Assembly (NCBI RefSeq): GCF_027579695.1
Contig: NC_083581.1
Span: 60,338,200-60,402,199 of the forward strand
Direction: 5' to 3'
DNA length: 64,000 nucleotides
Source of the DNA: Neoarius graeffei
Lineage: Eukaryota > Chordata > Actinopteri > Siluriformes > Ariidae
Shown here: positions 25,301 to 39,100 of the stretch, one piece after another
How positions within the stretch are numbered: the first letter of the stretch is position 1
How the letters are laid out: each line of letters starts with the position of its first letter
Translations under genes and position numbers: made by a program
Notes under the pieces: model-generated
Database searches by the model: none
Told to the model about the DNA's origin: nothing
The model's input: only the letters and a program-made list of their open reading frames with translations

Positions 25301-28300
25301 GGAGAGACGGGGAGGGATCGGGAAATGACCTTGGGTCGGAATCGAACCCGGGTCCCCGGACTTATGGTATGGCACCTTAGTCGACTGAGCCATGGTGCCC
25401 CCTATATTTGATATTTTTAATAAGGTCTCACCTTTAAAGGTTTTAAACTTTTTTTTAAAGTGTATTGATGTGAACAAACTTATTTAATGTATTTATTTAT
25501 TTGATTGTTGGTTTTGAATATGTTAAGTTAAATTTATTACCTGTATTTGCCATGAAATAGCCACAGCTGCTTAACTGGCAATAAACGAAAACAAACAACT
25601 TGGTATACAGATAATAGAAAGTATAAGACTACGTTCAGACTGCACCCTGAAATGACCCATATCCGATTTTTTTGCCCATATGTGACCTGTATCCGATTTG
25701 TTATTGACAATCTGAACGACACAGATCCGATTTTTTCACATGCGACCCAGGCTGCTTGGATATGTGGTCCTAAATCCGATGCATATCCGATATTTTCACA
25801 TGCGACTGCAGTCTGACCGGACAGGTCGCATTCATGCGACCTACACGTCATCAACAAGAGACAAACGTCACTATTCTGCGTTGGCTAATCCCGCCTCTTT
25901 GGTGGAAGACAACATTTGTACAGTTTTCAGAATTTAAATAGACTTTTATAGAATTGATCAAGCTAATGGTGGATTTGGTAGGGACCTGGATGTTTATCTG
26001 TTAGCCTGATTAAATAAAACAGTTCTATAACTGATTTATAACTTAAACCATCCTGTATTACAAGATTATAAGATTGTTCTGGAAATTTCCAGTAATTTGA
26101 CACCTTCGGTCTCATTAGTCTGCTGTTAATCAGATTATTGTGCGAGTTCCGCCGCCGCCGCCACAAAAACCACATCACCAGGTCTCGCCTCATCTCCATA
26201 GCAAACTGCACTGGTGTTTCTGCACCTTGAGCCAGCGCTGAGAGAAGTTGCAGAATTCAGCTGGCTATAAACAATCTAAATAAATATTTATAAAAATGTA
26301 GAAAAAGTTTATTAATATGACGAAATAAATATGTGCAAATTATTAAGCCTGAATTAAGAGTTTGGTAATACAGCAGCCGTATCCCAAATGACTGCCTACT
26401 GAAGCTCGAGTGCACTATGTAGAGTTTAAAAATCCATTACTTCCTAGTAACATGTAGTGCACTTATATAGAAATTAGAGAGACATTTAGGAGTCAACCCT
26501 CGTTACCAGGCTACACGTTTTCATTTCAGTTCAGAAACAAAAACACACGAGACCTCACACTTTAACACTAACCAGATAATTAAACAAACAAAAAGAAATC
26601 ATTAAACATGAAGTGCGCGCTTTTTTTTTTTGTTGTTGTTTACGTATTACGTAGATGTGCTTATTACATGTCAATTTGCGCATGCGGGACACTTTTGGGT
26701 CGTTTTCCGTTCATATTGGAGATCGCATACAAGTCTCATATAATTGGTAATGTGAACAGCCTAACAAAAAAATCGGATTTCACAACAAATCGGATATGGG
26801 TCGTTTCAGGTTGCAGTCTGAAAGTAGTGTAATTCCACTATCCAGTGACACCCTGAACAAGATGGGTTCCCTTTTGAGTCTGGGACCTGACGTTCGTCAC
26901 CTCTGGCTTGCTAAATGGGGATCTAAATCTGCAATCAGATTTATCGTATATTTATGTAACTTACTGGAACTTCTGTCCTTTAGTTACCTGGATGAGCTAA
27001 GTGTTGCAGGAGAATGTGCTGCTGAGTACCTGGCTCTGTACCAGAAGCTCATTAAACCTGCTCACTGGAAGGTGTATCTGGCAGCCCGTGGCGTTCTCCC
27101 TTACATCGGCAACCTCATCACCAAGGTAACGGCAGCTAAAGCTTTGCTTACCAGTACATTGTCTCGACCCATTATTTTCTTAAGTCGTATCTTTTTTTTT
27201 TTCCTCCATTCTTCAGGAAATTGCCCATCTCCTAGCCTTAGAAGAAGCAACACTGAGCACAGACCTACAGCAAGGATATGCACTCAAGAGTCTCACTGGT
27301 AAGGAAGACAATTTTAGACTACTTTGGTATTACTTCTAGAATATCTAGGAATGCGTTTAATTAACTCATCCTATATTTGTAACTGTCTACCAAGGCCTGT
27401 TGTCGTCCTTCGTGGAAGTGGAGTCTATTAAACGGCACTTTAAAAGCCGGCTAGTGGGCACCGTGCTGAATGGATATCTCTGTCTGAGGAAGCTAGTGGT
27501 TCAGAGAACTAAACTGATTGATGAAACTCAGGACATGCTGTTGGAGATGCTGGAGGACATGACCACAGGTACTTGTCCATAACATTTGGCTCAGTCTTTC
27601 AGCTTACTGGATTGTAAAATTACTGGATTTTATGGCTGCATGCTAACACTTGCATTATATTTGCAGGGACAGAGTCTGAAACAAAGGCTTTCATGGCAGT
27701 GTGCATTGAGACAGCGAAACGATACAACCTCGATGATTACCGCACTCCTGTCTTCATTTTTGAGAGGCTTTGTAGCATTATTTATCCTGTGAGTGGCTCC
27801 TCTGTCTCTTCTTGTGAGACAGTCTGATGTGTGGACATTCCCTTTTCATCAAAGAGCCCTGCTAATGCTGCTTTCCTCTCTCTCTGTGTCTCTCTCAGGA
27901 GGAGAATGAGGTGACGGAGTTCTTTGTGACTCTGGAGAAGGATCCTCAGCAGGAGGACTTTCTGCAGGGCCGCATGCCAGGAAACCCCTACAGTAGTAAT
28001 GAGCCTGGCATCGGTCCACTCATGAGGGACATCAAGAACAAGATCTGTCAAGACTGTGATCTCGTGGCGCTATTAGAGGATGACAGCGGCATGGAGGTAG
28101 CTAATAGAGCCCTGCACTCCCGCGGGAGTCCCGCGGGACCCGACGCAAAGCAGTGCGGCACGGGACAAATTTTGAAAGCTCGTTGCGGGCGGGAGGGGGA
28201 GTGCACAATGCGGGAGCGGGCGGGAAAGGTGATAAGCTGCAGTCCCGCTAACTAAAAACGTGTTTAAAATAAAATTTATAAATTATTAATTTATGTCTAT

Positions 28301-30121
28301 ATAATTTGTGCTGGATATTTTATTTGGCATTAATAAAAAACATTTTAAGATGCCTAAATTTGCGGATGTGGTCTAATCTCGCGTACGTTTCCGATTCCTT
28401 TCCGCTCTTCCGTGTTTGAGATCTCCGATCATGGCAGAAGAGCAGAGCTCCTCTAGTGAAGCTCACAGTGGTTCAGAAGTAAGTGCTGCTTTAAAAAGAG
28501 GTACATTTACCGTTAAAAAGTCAAGAGTCCTGAAATCCTGAACGTGAGCTGTAGATATTTATTCTCAAATCCACTCAAAGTAGGGGGCGGAGCACCATCA
28601 CGCTGTGTCTTTAAATTATATTCATTTCTTATAGGCCTACTTGTATTTCCTAGAATGTAAATGTGAGGAGTGATATATAAGCTATGTGCAATGTACAATA
28701 TTCTTAATATCCACTGTAGATTTTGGTAGGTGTGTTGGGTATCTCTGTAAAGCCTCAGCTGCGCATGCCGCCTGGCAGCGCACACCCTCACTACGTCTGC
28801 ATCATGCGGGATTTGCGGGCGGGAGCGGGACTGAAAATCATAATTCTTTGCGGGAGCGGGACTGCACAATGCGGGAGCGGGACTGAAAATTCTGCCCCGC
28901 GCAGACCTCCTAGTAGCTAATGTAGACAAGGTTGTTTTTCTGTTGTCCTCAAGACAATGGCATACCCTTTTTTAATTTTTTGAATGCTTTGTCTGTTTAG
29001 CTTCTTGTAAACAACAAGATCATCAGCTTAGACCTGTCTGTGGCTGAGGTGTACAAGAAGGTCTGGTGCCCAACCAATGAGGTAAGGTCAAAACACTGTT
29101 TTCTCCCTTTTTTTTTTTTTAAATTTCTTTGGCTTTGGGAAAAAAAATAACTCTTAATATTGTACCTATTTCCAAGGGTGAACCAATGAGAATAATTTAC
29201 CGCATGAGGGGCCTTCTGGGTGATGCCACAGAGGAATTTATTGAGTCCTTGGACTCTACCACAGGTACGTGAACATCAGTAGCTGCCATAAGAAGACCTT
29301 CCATACGCTTCATGTTTTCAGACTGATTCTTTAATTCCTCCAATTGCAGATGAGGAAGAGGACGATGAGGAGGTGTATAAAATGGCAGGGGTTATGGCAC
29401 AGTGTGGAGGATTGGAGTGCATGCTCAACAGACTGTCTGGAATCAAGGACTTCAAACAGGGCAGGCATCTACTCACAGTAAGTAAAAATGTGTGTGTATG
29501 TGTGTGTTGCCCTCACTTTCATTAAATCTGATGCATTTTTGTTTGGGTGTTCCTTTTCACCAATAAAGACATCCTGTAAAAATTTTTGACCATATTCAAA
29601 AGTCTAATGGCGGCACCATGAGGTTCATTTTTTTTTTTGCCAAAAAACGCTTATTTTATGTTTTCGCGTAAGGTTTGAATCACAATGTTGGACTCCATTT
29701 ATTGATTTCTTGTGACCCAGAGATCATGTTAAGAATCTTTGCAAGGGCTTGAGAAGCATTAATGTGATTCATAATACATTTGTATTGTTTAAAAGTAGTT
29801 GAACAATGATTCAATGAACAGCTAAAACTCAAACTGTGCTTGATAATATATTTAGAATATGGACTAAAAATGTGTATCTAAGATATTTGGTATACTCTAT
29901 AAGGTGCCATAATGTTTCATGAAAAGTGATGGAAATTTTGTCATAAAATTCATAAAATGGCAGCTTTTTCCATAACTTTGAGCTCCTGGTGCCACCATTA
30001 AACTTTTGAATTTTGTCAAAAATATTTCACCCAGTGTGTTTTCTTACCAAAAGGAACATAAAAACAAAAATGCATCATGATCGGAGGAACTTTTCATTTT
30101 TAGGGGGCAACTGATGCACCC

Positions 30122-30152
<31 letters not shown>

Positions 30153-33100
30153 TTTTTTATCCTCTGTATGTAGTTTATACCACTTTCTAGAAAAAAAAAT
30201 ACTGAATGTTTGATATAAATGCCAGTGTGTAAACATTTGCACATTTTAAAGTCAAGTTTTAGAATCTCCTAACTTTGCTCTCAATGCTTTAGGTCCTGTT
30301 GAAGCTGTTTAGTTACTGTGTGAAAGTAAAAATCAACAGACAGCAGCTGGTTAAACCAGAAATGAACACACTTAATGTTATGCTGGGCACATTGAACCTG
30401 GTAGGTAATACAAATTCTGCTAGCTTGAGCTCTTGAGATTAGAATAAATGTGTACACAAATTTAAACTCCACCATTTTGAATTTTGTTTGTTCAGGCATT
30501 GGTAGCTGAGCAGGAGAGTAAGGACAGTGGAGGGGCATCTATAGCAGAGCAGGTCCTCAGCATCATGGAGATCATTCTGGACGAGGCCAATGCTGAGACT
30601 CTGTCTGAGGACAAAGTAAGCCATAATTATATCAGTTCCATACATATATATTAAGCCTAGGTCACAACCGGACGTACGATTTTTGGCATTTCCCAAATCT
30701 CTGCGTTTTTTTTTTTGTTTTTTTTTTGTTTTTTTTTTGTTCGTGGAGAAAGACGCACGTTGGCCGTAAGTTTGTCTTGCAACCTGAAAAAAAACGTAAG
30801 CGCCCGTAGAGTTTGTTTGACATGACAAAGAACCTCTGCGGCCGGTCTACGGCTCGAAAATCAGCACGTCACACACGCGCCCTCCATGCATTTCACGCGC
30901 ACCCCCCGTGCGTTTCTTGCGTTTTTTGCACGTAGACCTACCGGTAGCCTGGCTAATGCGACTTCAAAGCTCTCCGAGCATTTGGTCTGGCCAAGCTATT
31001 AAGCCAAACCGTTTCCCAGAGCCTGTGGTTGACCCGCCTCCCTGAAATGCCTCATTTTGCTACTGGTCGAAGCCAGAAAAGGCTGTGACGAAGCTTAAAC
31101 CAATCACATCACTCTTTCCTCTGATGTATGTGACGCGACAGGGCTAACTGGTAGATTAAACTCTTACCGAAGCCGGTCGGGAGCAAGGCGAAAACATCCT
31201 TCCTTTCAATAAATACCTCCAGGGCTGCTCTTTGCTCCGTTTTCGATGAGAACTTCCCGTTGAATGCTTTCAATACAGCATCTACCGCTATGTCAAAGGC
31301 TTGCCGCTGCTCCATGTTCGTGATGTGAATGAAGCGCTTCCGGCATAGATTCTGTAAACAATCTATGGCTTCCGGTCGCAGTTCTACGTCGTCACTGCCT
31401 TGAACACGCCTCTACCCAGGGCTGTTGGAGATGCTCAAAGTTGATTGGTTCCCGATTTTTCGGGAGCTTGGAAATGCTGTAGATAGCCTGCCTGGTCAAA
31501 CTAAGCTCGGAACAGGCCCTCGTGTTGCGTCACGCTTAGGATGGGTGGGCCCAGGCTAACGTAGACCGGCTGTAGGAGCACGTACGTCCGGTTGTGACCG
31601 AGGCATTAGGTTGGTGATCATTCCCAATCTGTTGGGGTTTGGGGTTTTAATATATAAAACTTATATATTTACTTATGTACTCCAATTGTGCTCTTATTTG
31701 TGTTGTAGAGTAATCTGCTCTTGACGGGTGATAAGGACCAGCTGGTGATGCTGCTGGATCAGATCAACACTACTTTTGTACGCTCCAACCCTAGTGTTCT
31801 ACAGGGCCTCCTCCGCATCATTCCCTACCTCTCCTTTGGAGAACTGGAGAAAATGCACATCTTGGTGGAGCGCTTCAAGCCTTGCTGCAGTTTTGACAAG
31901 TACAGCAATAAATTGTCTAATATTTTACTTGTCATGTACTAAAGCAAGTTCAGTTTATGAAGGTAAAAAGGTTTGAAAAATCAATACTTTTTTTTTCAAT
32001 AGGTATGATGAGGAGCATAATGCAGACGATAAGGTCTTCCTAGACTGTTTCTGTAAAATTGCAGCAGGGATCAAAAACAACAGCAATGGCCATCAGCTAA
32101 AAGATCTAATCCTCCAGAAGGGCATCACCCAAAGTGCTTTGGACTACATGAAGAAACATATCCCCGGTGCCAAAAAGTAGGACCATTTTTACGTCACTTC
32201 TCAAGGCTTGTTTTTAACTTTTTGACCCATAACACAGGTGCCAGAAGATTTTCAAATTTAACCCACTGGGGTCGAGAGCTTTGCCGGTGAAGCTCGGCAG
32301 ATTTCGAATGAGTAGGTCCTGTATAACTATCTTTGCGCGTTTTTATCATACGAGCATGATAAACATATTGACAAACTTTACACTTTCCTATGTGTCCACT
32401 GCCAAATAATATATTTTTAAATTACCTAAATTAGGTGGAACATAAAACTTGTCGCCTTACTCAGTCACACCGCTGTTGGAGCACTGAGCGCGCACTTGCA
32501 CGTTTCATCAGGCTATTCACATGGCAACGGCATGATGATCACTTTCACTCTTTCAGTTTCCATTGGTTTCTCTTTCATAGTGGAACGCCCGCTTGTAAAC
32601 AGCATAAAATCTGTCAGCCATAGTTTAAGCTTATTTAGAGGTAAAACTTGTTGCGAGATGGCACGCGGGTTTTATTTGCTTCGGATGATTCAGGACAGCA
32701 ATTCAATCTTGAGAACTGGGACACTGATGATGAGCAGTGCCTTTTTTTTTTTTCTTCGACTCAATCCCGCTGAAGATGAACTTGAAGTGTAAATATTTCT
32801 TATGAGCATGTCGGTTGATATGCATGCGGTGTAGTGCATACATGGGAAAGTGACTGAGCAGTTTTTCCAGAATTAAAAGTATTTTCCTCAAAAATAGTTA
32901 ATTTTGCTCTGTTTTTTGAGTTTGAAGAGTAAAATTTGGAATGGAAGCAAAATTAGAGTAATTGTGTAACAGAGTTGGTTGTAGCTCTGAATTGAGTAAA
33001 ATAGTCTAAGAGTTAATTTCAAGATACTGAATAGAGTCAAAAGGGGTGTTCACACAGCACATATTTGCATCAATGCTGCACCGATGTATTTTGTTGTGAT

Positions 33101-36100
33101 GTATCTTACGCCGGTGTAAATTTTGTGGAGAGAAGCGTGTTAGTACCGGTGCAGCCCCACTTGCGTTCACACGGCAGTTCTTGCAACCGTGCTATACGAT
33201 AGTAATAATGCGGAAATAAAGTATGTGCATGCGTGAAAATGTACTTCCTTTTCCTGGTTGTCATGGCATCACCAAGCGCCGGGAAAACAACGTGGATGAA
33301 GACACCAGTGTTGCCAGATACTGCTGACGTTTTCCAGCCCAAAATATGTTCAAATCCGCCAAAATGCACTTAAAACCGCTCAATCTGGCAACACTGGAAG
33401 ACACGCAGTTCTGTTGTTGATATTCGCCATTTTGGAAGTGTAAAATACCAGGATGCAAATTATGCAATGCCCGTATGTAATCAACTCTCCTCACGCATAG
33501 TGAGTCTACCCCTGTAGCGTTCAGACGTCCCATTTTATATCGGTGCTGCCCCGCCCCGCAAACGAGCATTTACTCCGCAAACGAGCATTTAAATTTCTTA
33601 AACCACCTCCCGAGCAGGTTTAGATTTGCACCGGTTTAAGCAGCTTTCAGGGGCTACACCGGTATAACTTTGTACCGTGTGAACGCTCTACCGGGGCAGC
33701 CCCGGTGCTACACCGGAGTAAAAGTTGCCGTGTGAACACCCCTAAATACCAGGTAAATGAAGTTGCTGTAAAAAGCAGTTTTAGAAGTGTGTTGGAATGT
33801 GTGAGAAAACATACCTTACCCATTGTGATGAACTGTTTCGATCACGTGACCTGATGGGATTAAGAGTTGGCAGTGGGAGGGGTTTTCACTCTTCTCATTG
33901 AATGGAATGGAATTTTTTACTCTCCTCATTGAATACCCCTCCCACTGCCAACCCTTTATCCCAAAACAATGAGAGAGACAAATTTTTTGATGGCCGGTTA
34001 ATTGTCCAAATCAATGGATCAGATTTAAGTTTTTGTGCTTGATACGTTCCTAAGACTGAATGGAATCACCTCAAGTGATCAAAATGGTCTGTCACAATGG
34101 GTAAGGTCATGTTTTTTTCACATGTTCCAACACTGTTCTAAAACTGCTTTTTACAATATCCTTTTTTTTTTTTTTTTTTTTTAAATAAAGTACAATCATG
34201 ACATACATATGACACAGATATTATTGTAGCTGAACTTGTGCTGAATACAAAAAAAGTCATGACTTTTTTTGAAAATACGGCTAAAATTTGTTGAAATTGA
34301 CAAAATTGCAGTAAACCACAATCTTTCGAGTGCCAGAAAATACCCTTAGACCCCAGATGGTTAAGTTGCAAGTTTTTCCAGTTGACTCATTGAAGTACTG
34401 GGAAATGTCCAGAATAATTTTGCTCAAAGCTGCTAGTGGTACGATTTGTCATTTTAACCGTAACAGGATGTGGAAGGTCTTGTAACTACCATGAGCACTT
34501 GAGTTAGGGATTTGGACTTGAGTCACACTGTTGCACTGACTTGCAACTTGACTCAGACTTGCATGTCACTGATTCACAATTGTGACTTGAGACTTATGAC
34601 CTTTCCATCTGGATTTAAAAAAAAAAAGTTAAACTAGGAGCATCAATACTCATTAAATTAAAGTAATGGTTTAAATCACTGCTATTTACAAAAGTGCTAG
34701 GTTTGATTTGGCTCCAAATCAGGGGTGTGGGACCCTGAATGGTGTGCATTTTCAATGCACAGCATTGACACTAGGGTTTGGGCGGTGGTTTGTGCCAACA
34801 CTTCATGCTTCTTGAACCATGAAATGGCCAGTTTCTGAAACTAGATTTAAAACGCGAGCATACAGAAAGCAGTTCTTCTATTGATTCTTATATGGTGAAA
34901 GCAGGTATTACGAGGATACTTGCTTGATTACAGCTATTGCTGCTCATTTGTGTACGGTGACAGCCCCTCATGACACTACTGGAAGTTCTTAAAATAAATG
35001 TTATGATAGAAATTTTTAAAAAAGAAAAAGGTTCATTTGAATCCTGATGAAACACAAACAGCTTCTCTATTATGCAAATGTTTTAAATATGTTTAGGTAA
35101 GACTTGAAATTATTACCAACAAACCTTGTTCATTTAATTAATAATAATTTGTGTAATTGTTTGATATGGGTATTATAATTAAAGGGAAGCAATGTCCAAA
35201 ATAGGGATGGCGAAAACTAAAAAAAAATCTTGACCGACCACCGAGCCTCATTAGCCGGTTAAAGTCGGTTAACCTATGAGTTTAACAGGGATGCAAACGG
35301 CGCGCCTTTTGGCGGATGCCGCCTTTTTCACGGCTGAATCGTGCAGATCCGATTTTTTTGGGGGGGGGGTGTTGGAGTGTCTGAAGAATTTCAACGGCAT
35401 TTGCTTATTTAGTAATTTTAATACAGAATTTACTCTGATGAAATTATTCAGACACTCCAACGCCCCCCCTAAAAAAAAAAAATTGGATCTGCACGATTCA
35501 GCCGTAAAAAAGTCGGCATCTGCGCCTTTAGTTTGTGTGGAGAGATATGATCTGCAATAACATGCATTGTTGGCTACAGACCGAAACATACTTTCAGAAT
35601 GCACTGGCCAAGGCAGGACTAAACTCGATGTGATAATAATTATAATCTAATCTAATAATATCTAAAATCTAATAATAAATTTAAAAAAAAAAACAGAATA
35701 GTAATTTGTAAGCTAAAAAGCCTGTGTCTACACTTTTCTCTCGCCGAGTGGCAGCTGTTTTCAACTGGGGTGGGAGGGCGGGACATGACTGAATGGGTGT
35801 TTCTGATTTGTCAGCTGTCTTCAACTGGGGCGGGACATGACTGAATGGGTGTTTCTGATTTGTCAGCTGTCTTCAACTGGGGTGGGAGGGCGGGACATGA
35901 CTGAATGGGTGTTTGATTTGTCAGCTGTCTTCAACTGGGGCAGGAGGGCGGGACATGACTGAATGGGTGTTTCTGATTTGTCAGCTGTCTTCAACTGGGG
36001 CGGGAGGGCGGGACATGACTGAATGGGTGTTTCTGATTTGTCAGCTGTCTTCAACGGGCGGGACATGACTGAATGGGTGTTTCTGATTTGTCAGCTGTCT

Positions 36101-39100
36101 TCAACTGGGGTGGGAGGGCGGGACATGACTGAATGGGTGTTTCTGATTTGTCAGCTGTCTTCAACTGGGGCGGGAGGGCGGGACATGACTGAATGGGTGT
36201 TTCTGATTTGTCAGCTGTCTTCAACTGGGGTGGGAGGGCGGGACATGACTGAATGGGTGTTTCTGATTTGTCAGCTGTCTTCAACTGGGGCGGGAGGGTG
36301 GGACATGACTGAATGGGTGTTTCTGATTTGTCAGCTGTCGTCCTTACACCGCATGGCATGCCCCAAGCGTTTACAACACAGAATTCCAGGTTCTCCGCTC
36401 CAAAATCGGCAGCTTCAAAACGATTTTTTTTTTTTTAACTGACAGCCAAAAAAAATTAACCGGTTGACGTTGATTCGGTCAACCACCGGTCAAACGGTCA
36501 TCGGTTAACATCCCTAGTCCAAAATACACATCATTAGGCAGACCGTACTGTCTTAAGTTCAGCTTATGTTTATGTCCAGTAACGTGCCTCCAACTAGCAG
36601 TGACAGCTGAATACTTACGACTTGGACTTGAGGTTAGAGACTTGATATGTGACTGTGTAGTTTTAGCACAGTAGCAAAACAATTTACTCTTGACAGCCCT
36701 GCTTCTCCTGCATGTAGTTCTTATTTCTTTTGTATATCCCTTGCTAATCTGCTGTATGTATTACAGTTTGGATGCAGATGTTTGGAAGAAGTTCCTTGCT
36801 CGACCAGCCCTTCCCTTTATCCTCAGACTGTTGCGTGGTCTGGCCACCCAGCATCCCCCTACACAGGTATAGTGACTTTATTGCTCAAGAAAATTCTACT
36901 GTTCCTCACGTCCTTCACTTTTAGAAAGATGGTGTGGGATCTTGCCATGTATTTTGTCTTGTGTTCTTTAGATGCTGATTGGAACAGACTCCATAAGTAA
37001 TTTGCACAAGTTAGAGCAAGTGTCAAGTGACGAGGGAATCGGCACTCTTGCTGAGAACCTTCTGGAAGCTTTGAGGGAGCATGCAGAAGTGAACCTGAAA
37101 ATTGACGCAGCTCGAAGGGAGACTCGGGCAGAGAAAAAGAGGATGGCTATGGCGATGAGGCAGAAAGCTCTGGGCACATTAGGAATGACTGTGAGTCTCT
37201 CACAATATGGCCCACCCATGCTTACTGTAGCAATGTAGGTCACGGGGCTAGGAAACAAATTAGACCAATTTCGGTTATCAGGGAAGTTTTCTGATTAAGC
37301 AGGCATTGTTTGTTTATGAAATGAAAATCAGTGTACATCCATAAGTATACCCTTGTTTGAGTTATGAATGCTTTTTTCAGACCAATGAGAAGGGGCAGGT
37401 TGTGACGAAGACGTCCTTATTGAAGCAGATGGAGGAGCTTATAGAGGAGCCAGGTCTAACTTGCTGTATCTGCCGAGAAGGTTACAAGTTTCAGGTATTC
37501 CTACTGACCTCACGTTTGTGGTTATAAGTTAATGCATCACAAAACATCACTCCAGTCATGCGTGTAAAGTAACTAGTGTTTCTCTGCACAGCCGACGAAG
37601 GTCCTGGGTATCTACACGTTTACGAAGCGTGTGGCTCTGGAAGAGTTTGAGAACAAACCCCGCAAACAGCAGGGCTATAGCACTGTCTCGCACTTTAACA
37701 TAGTCCACTATGACTGCCACCTTGCTGCTGTCCGGTAAACGCACAAACTTGTTTGTCTCTCTTATCGTCTTATTTTAACAAGACTGTGGCCTGACCCGTC
37801 TCTCTGATCATTGCGTCAGGCTTGCTCGAGGGCGTGAGGAGTGGGAAAGTGCCGCCCTACAGAACGCCAACACCAAGTGCAATGGGCTTTTGCCTGTGTG
37901 GGGGCCACACGTACCTGAATCAGCATTTGCCACTTGTCTAGCAAGGTAGGCCACTACCCCCCCCCCCCCCCCCCCCCCAAACTGCACATCTGAGTCAATT
38001 ACGCTGATTTTTCTGAATTGCATGTTAACGTGCGGTGTTTATATTGTCTTGCAGGCACAATACATATCTGCAGGAATGCACAGGGCAGAGAGAGCCCACA
38101 TACCAGCTCAATATCCACGATACCAAGCTGCTGTTTTTGCGCTTTGCAATGGAACAATCTTTCAGCGTGGACACAGGGGGAGGTGGCCGCGAGAGCAACA
38201 TCCACCTCATTCCTTACATCATCCATACTGTCCTCTACGTCCTCAACACGTATGTTCCTTAGTAATCGGATTCGGATGCACACCGCCATTTTAAACCAAC
38301 GACAAGAACACCATGTGAAAAACTGTGCATTTGCTGTAGTTTTAACAATTCCAGTCTTTGTTTTTCAGCACAAGGGCCACATCCCGAGAGGAAAAGAACT
38401 TGCAGAGCTTCTTAGAGCAGCCGTGTGATAAGTGGGTGGAGAGCTCCTATGAAATGGACGGGCCACACTACTTCACTGTGCTGGCTATGCACATCCTCCC
38501 TCCTGAGCGCTGGAGAACCACACGCATCGATTTCTTACGCCGGCTGCTCGTCACTGCACATGCACGAAAAGTCTCACCAGGGGGCACCAACAAGTAAGAA
38601 AAGGACGGGGGGGACACACACACACACGGTGGTGGGGTTTTTTTTGTTTTTTTTTTGGTCTTTTAAAGCATGTTTTATGTTGCTGTTTTTTGTTATGTGA
38701 CAAAATTTGCGTTTAATATAACCAGTTTATCCTTCCATGTATTGAAAGTGGAGATTTAATTAAATGTAACTGTATATTTAAAACCTCTGAACCAACCATG
38801 GTTGTCATGGACAACATATTAGGGGTGTTCACACGGCAACTTTTACTCCGGTGTAGCACCGGGGCTGCCCCAGTAGAGCGTTCACACGGTACAAAGTTAT
38901 ACCGGTGTCGCCCCTGAAAGCTGCTTAAACCGGTGCAAATCTAACCCTGCTCGGGAGGTGGTTTAAGAAATTTACTCCGGAGTAAATGCTAGTTTGCGGG
39001 GCAGCACCGATATAAAATGGGACGTCTGAACGCTACAGGGGTAGACTTGCTACGCGTGAGGAGAGTTGATTACATACGGGCATTGCATAATTTGCATCCT

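Larger units (their letters stand above)
32262..34360. mobile_element. TTAA-flanked piggyBac-like element, 2.1 kb, with a nested insertion
   Basis: Ends CCCACTGGGGTCGAG and TTAGACCCCAGATGG lie directly inside TTAA (32258-32261, 34361-34364); CCC...GGG ends plus TTAA fit piggyBac. Near 32658-32740 there is an acidic N-terminal-like stretch ([16 protein letters not shown]) possibly left from a transposase. The 3-bp-TSD element 33042-33743 and the foldback 33768-34158 are inside. Confidence 0.5.

Noticed and set aside
35750..36340. CRISPR-like array or repeat-protein gene
   Set aside because: Units are contiguous without spacers, in a vertebrate hAT element; open frames on both strands follow from the 60-bp period.
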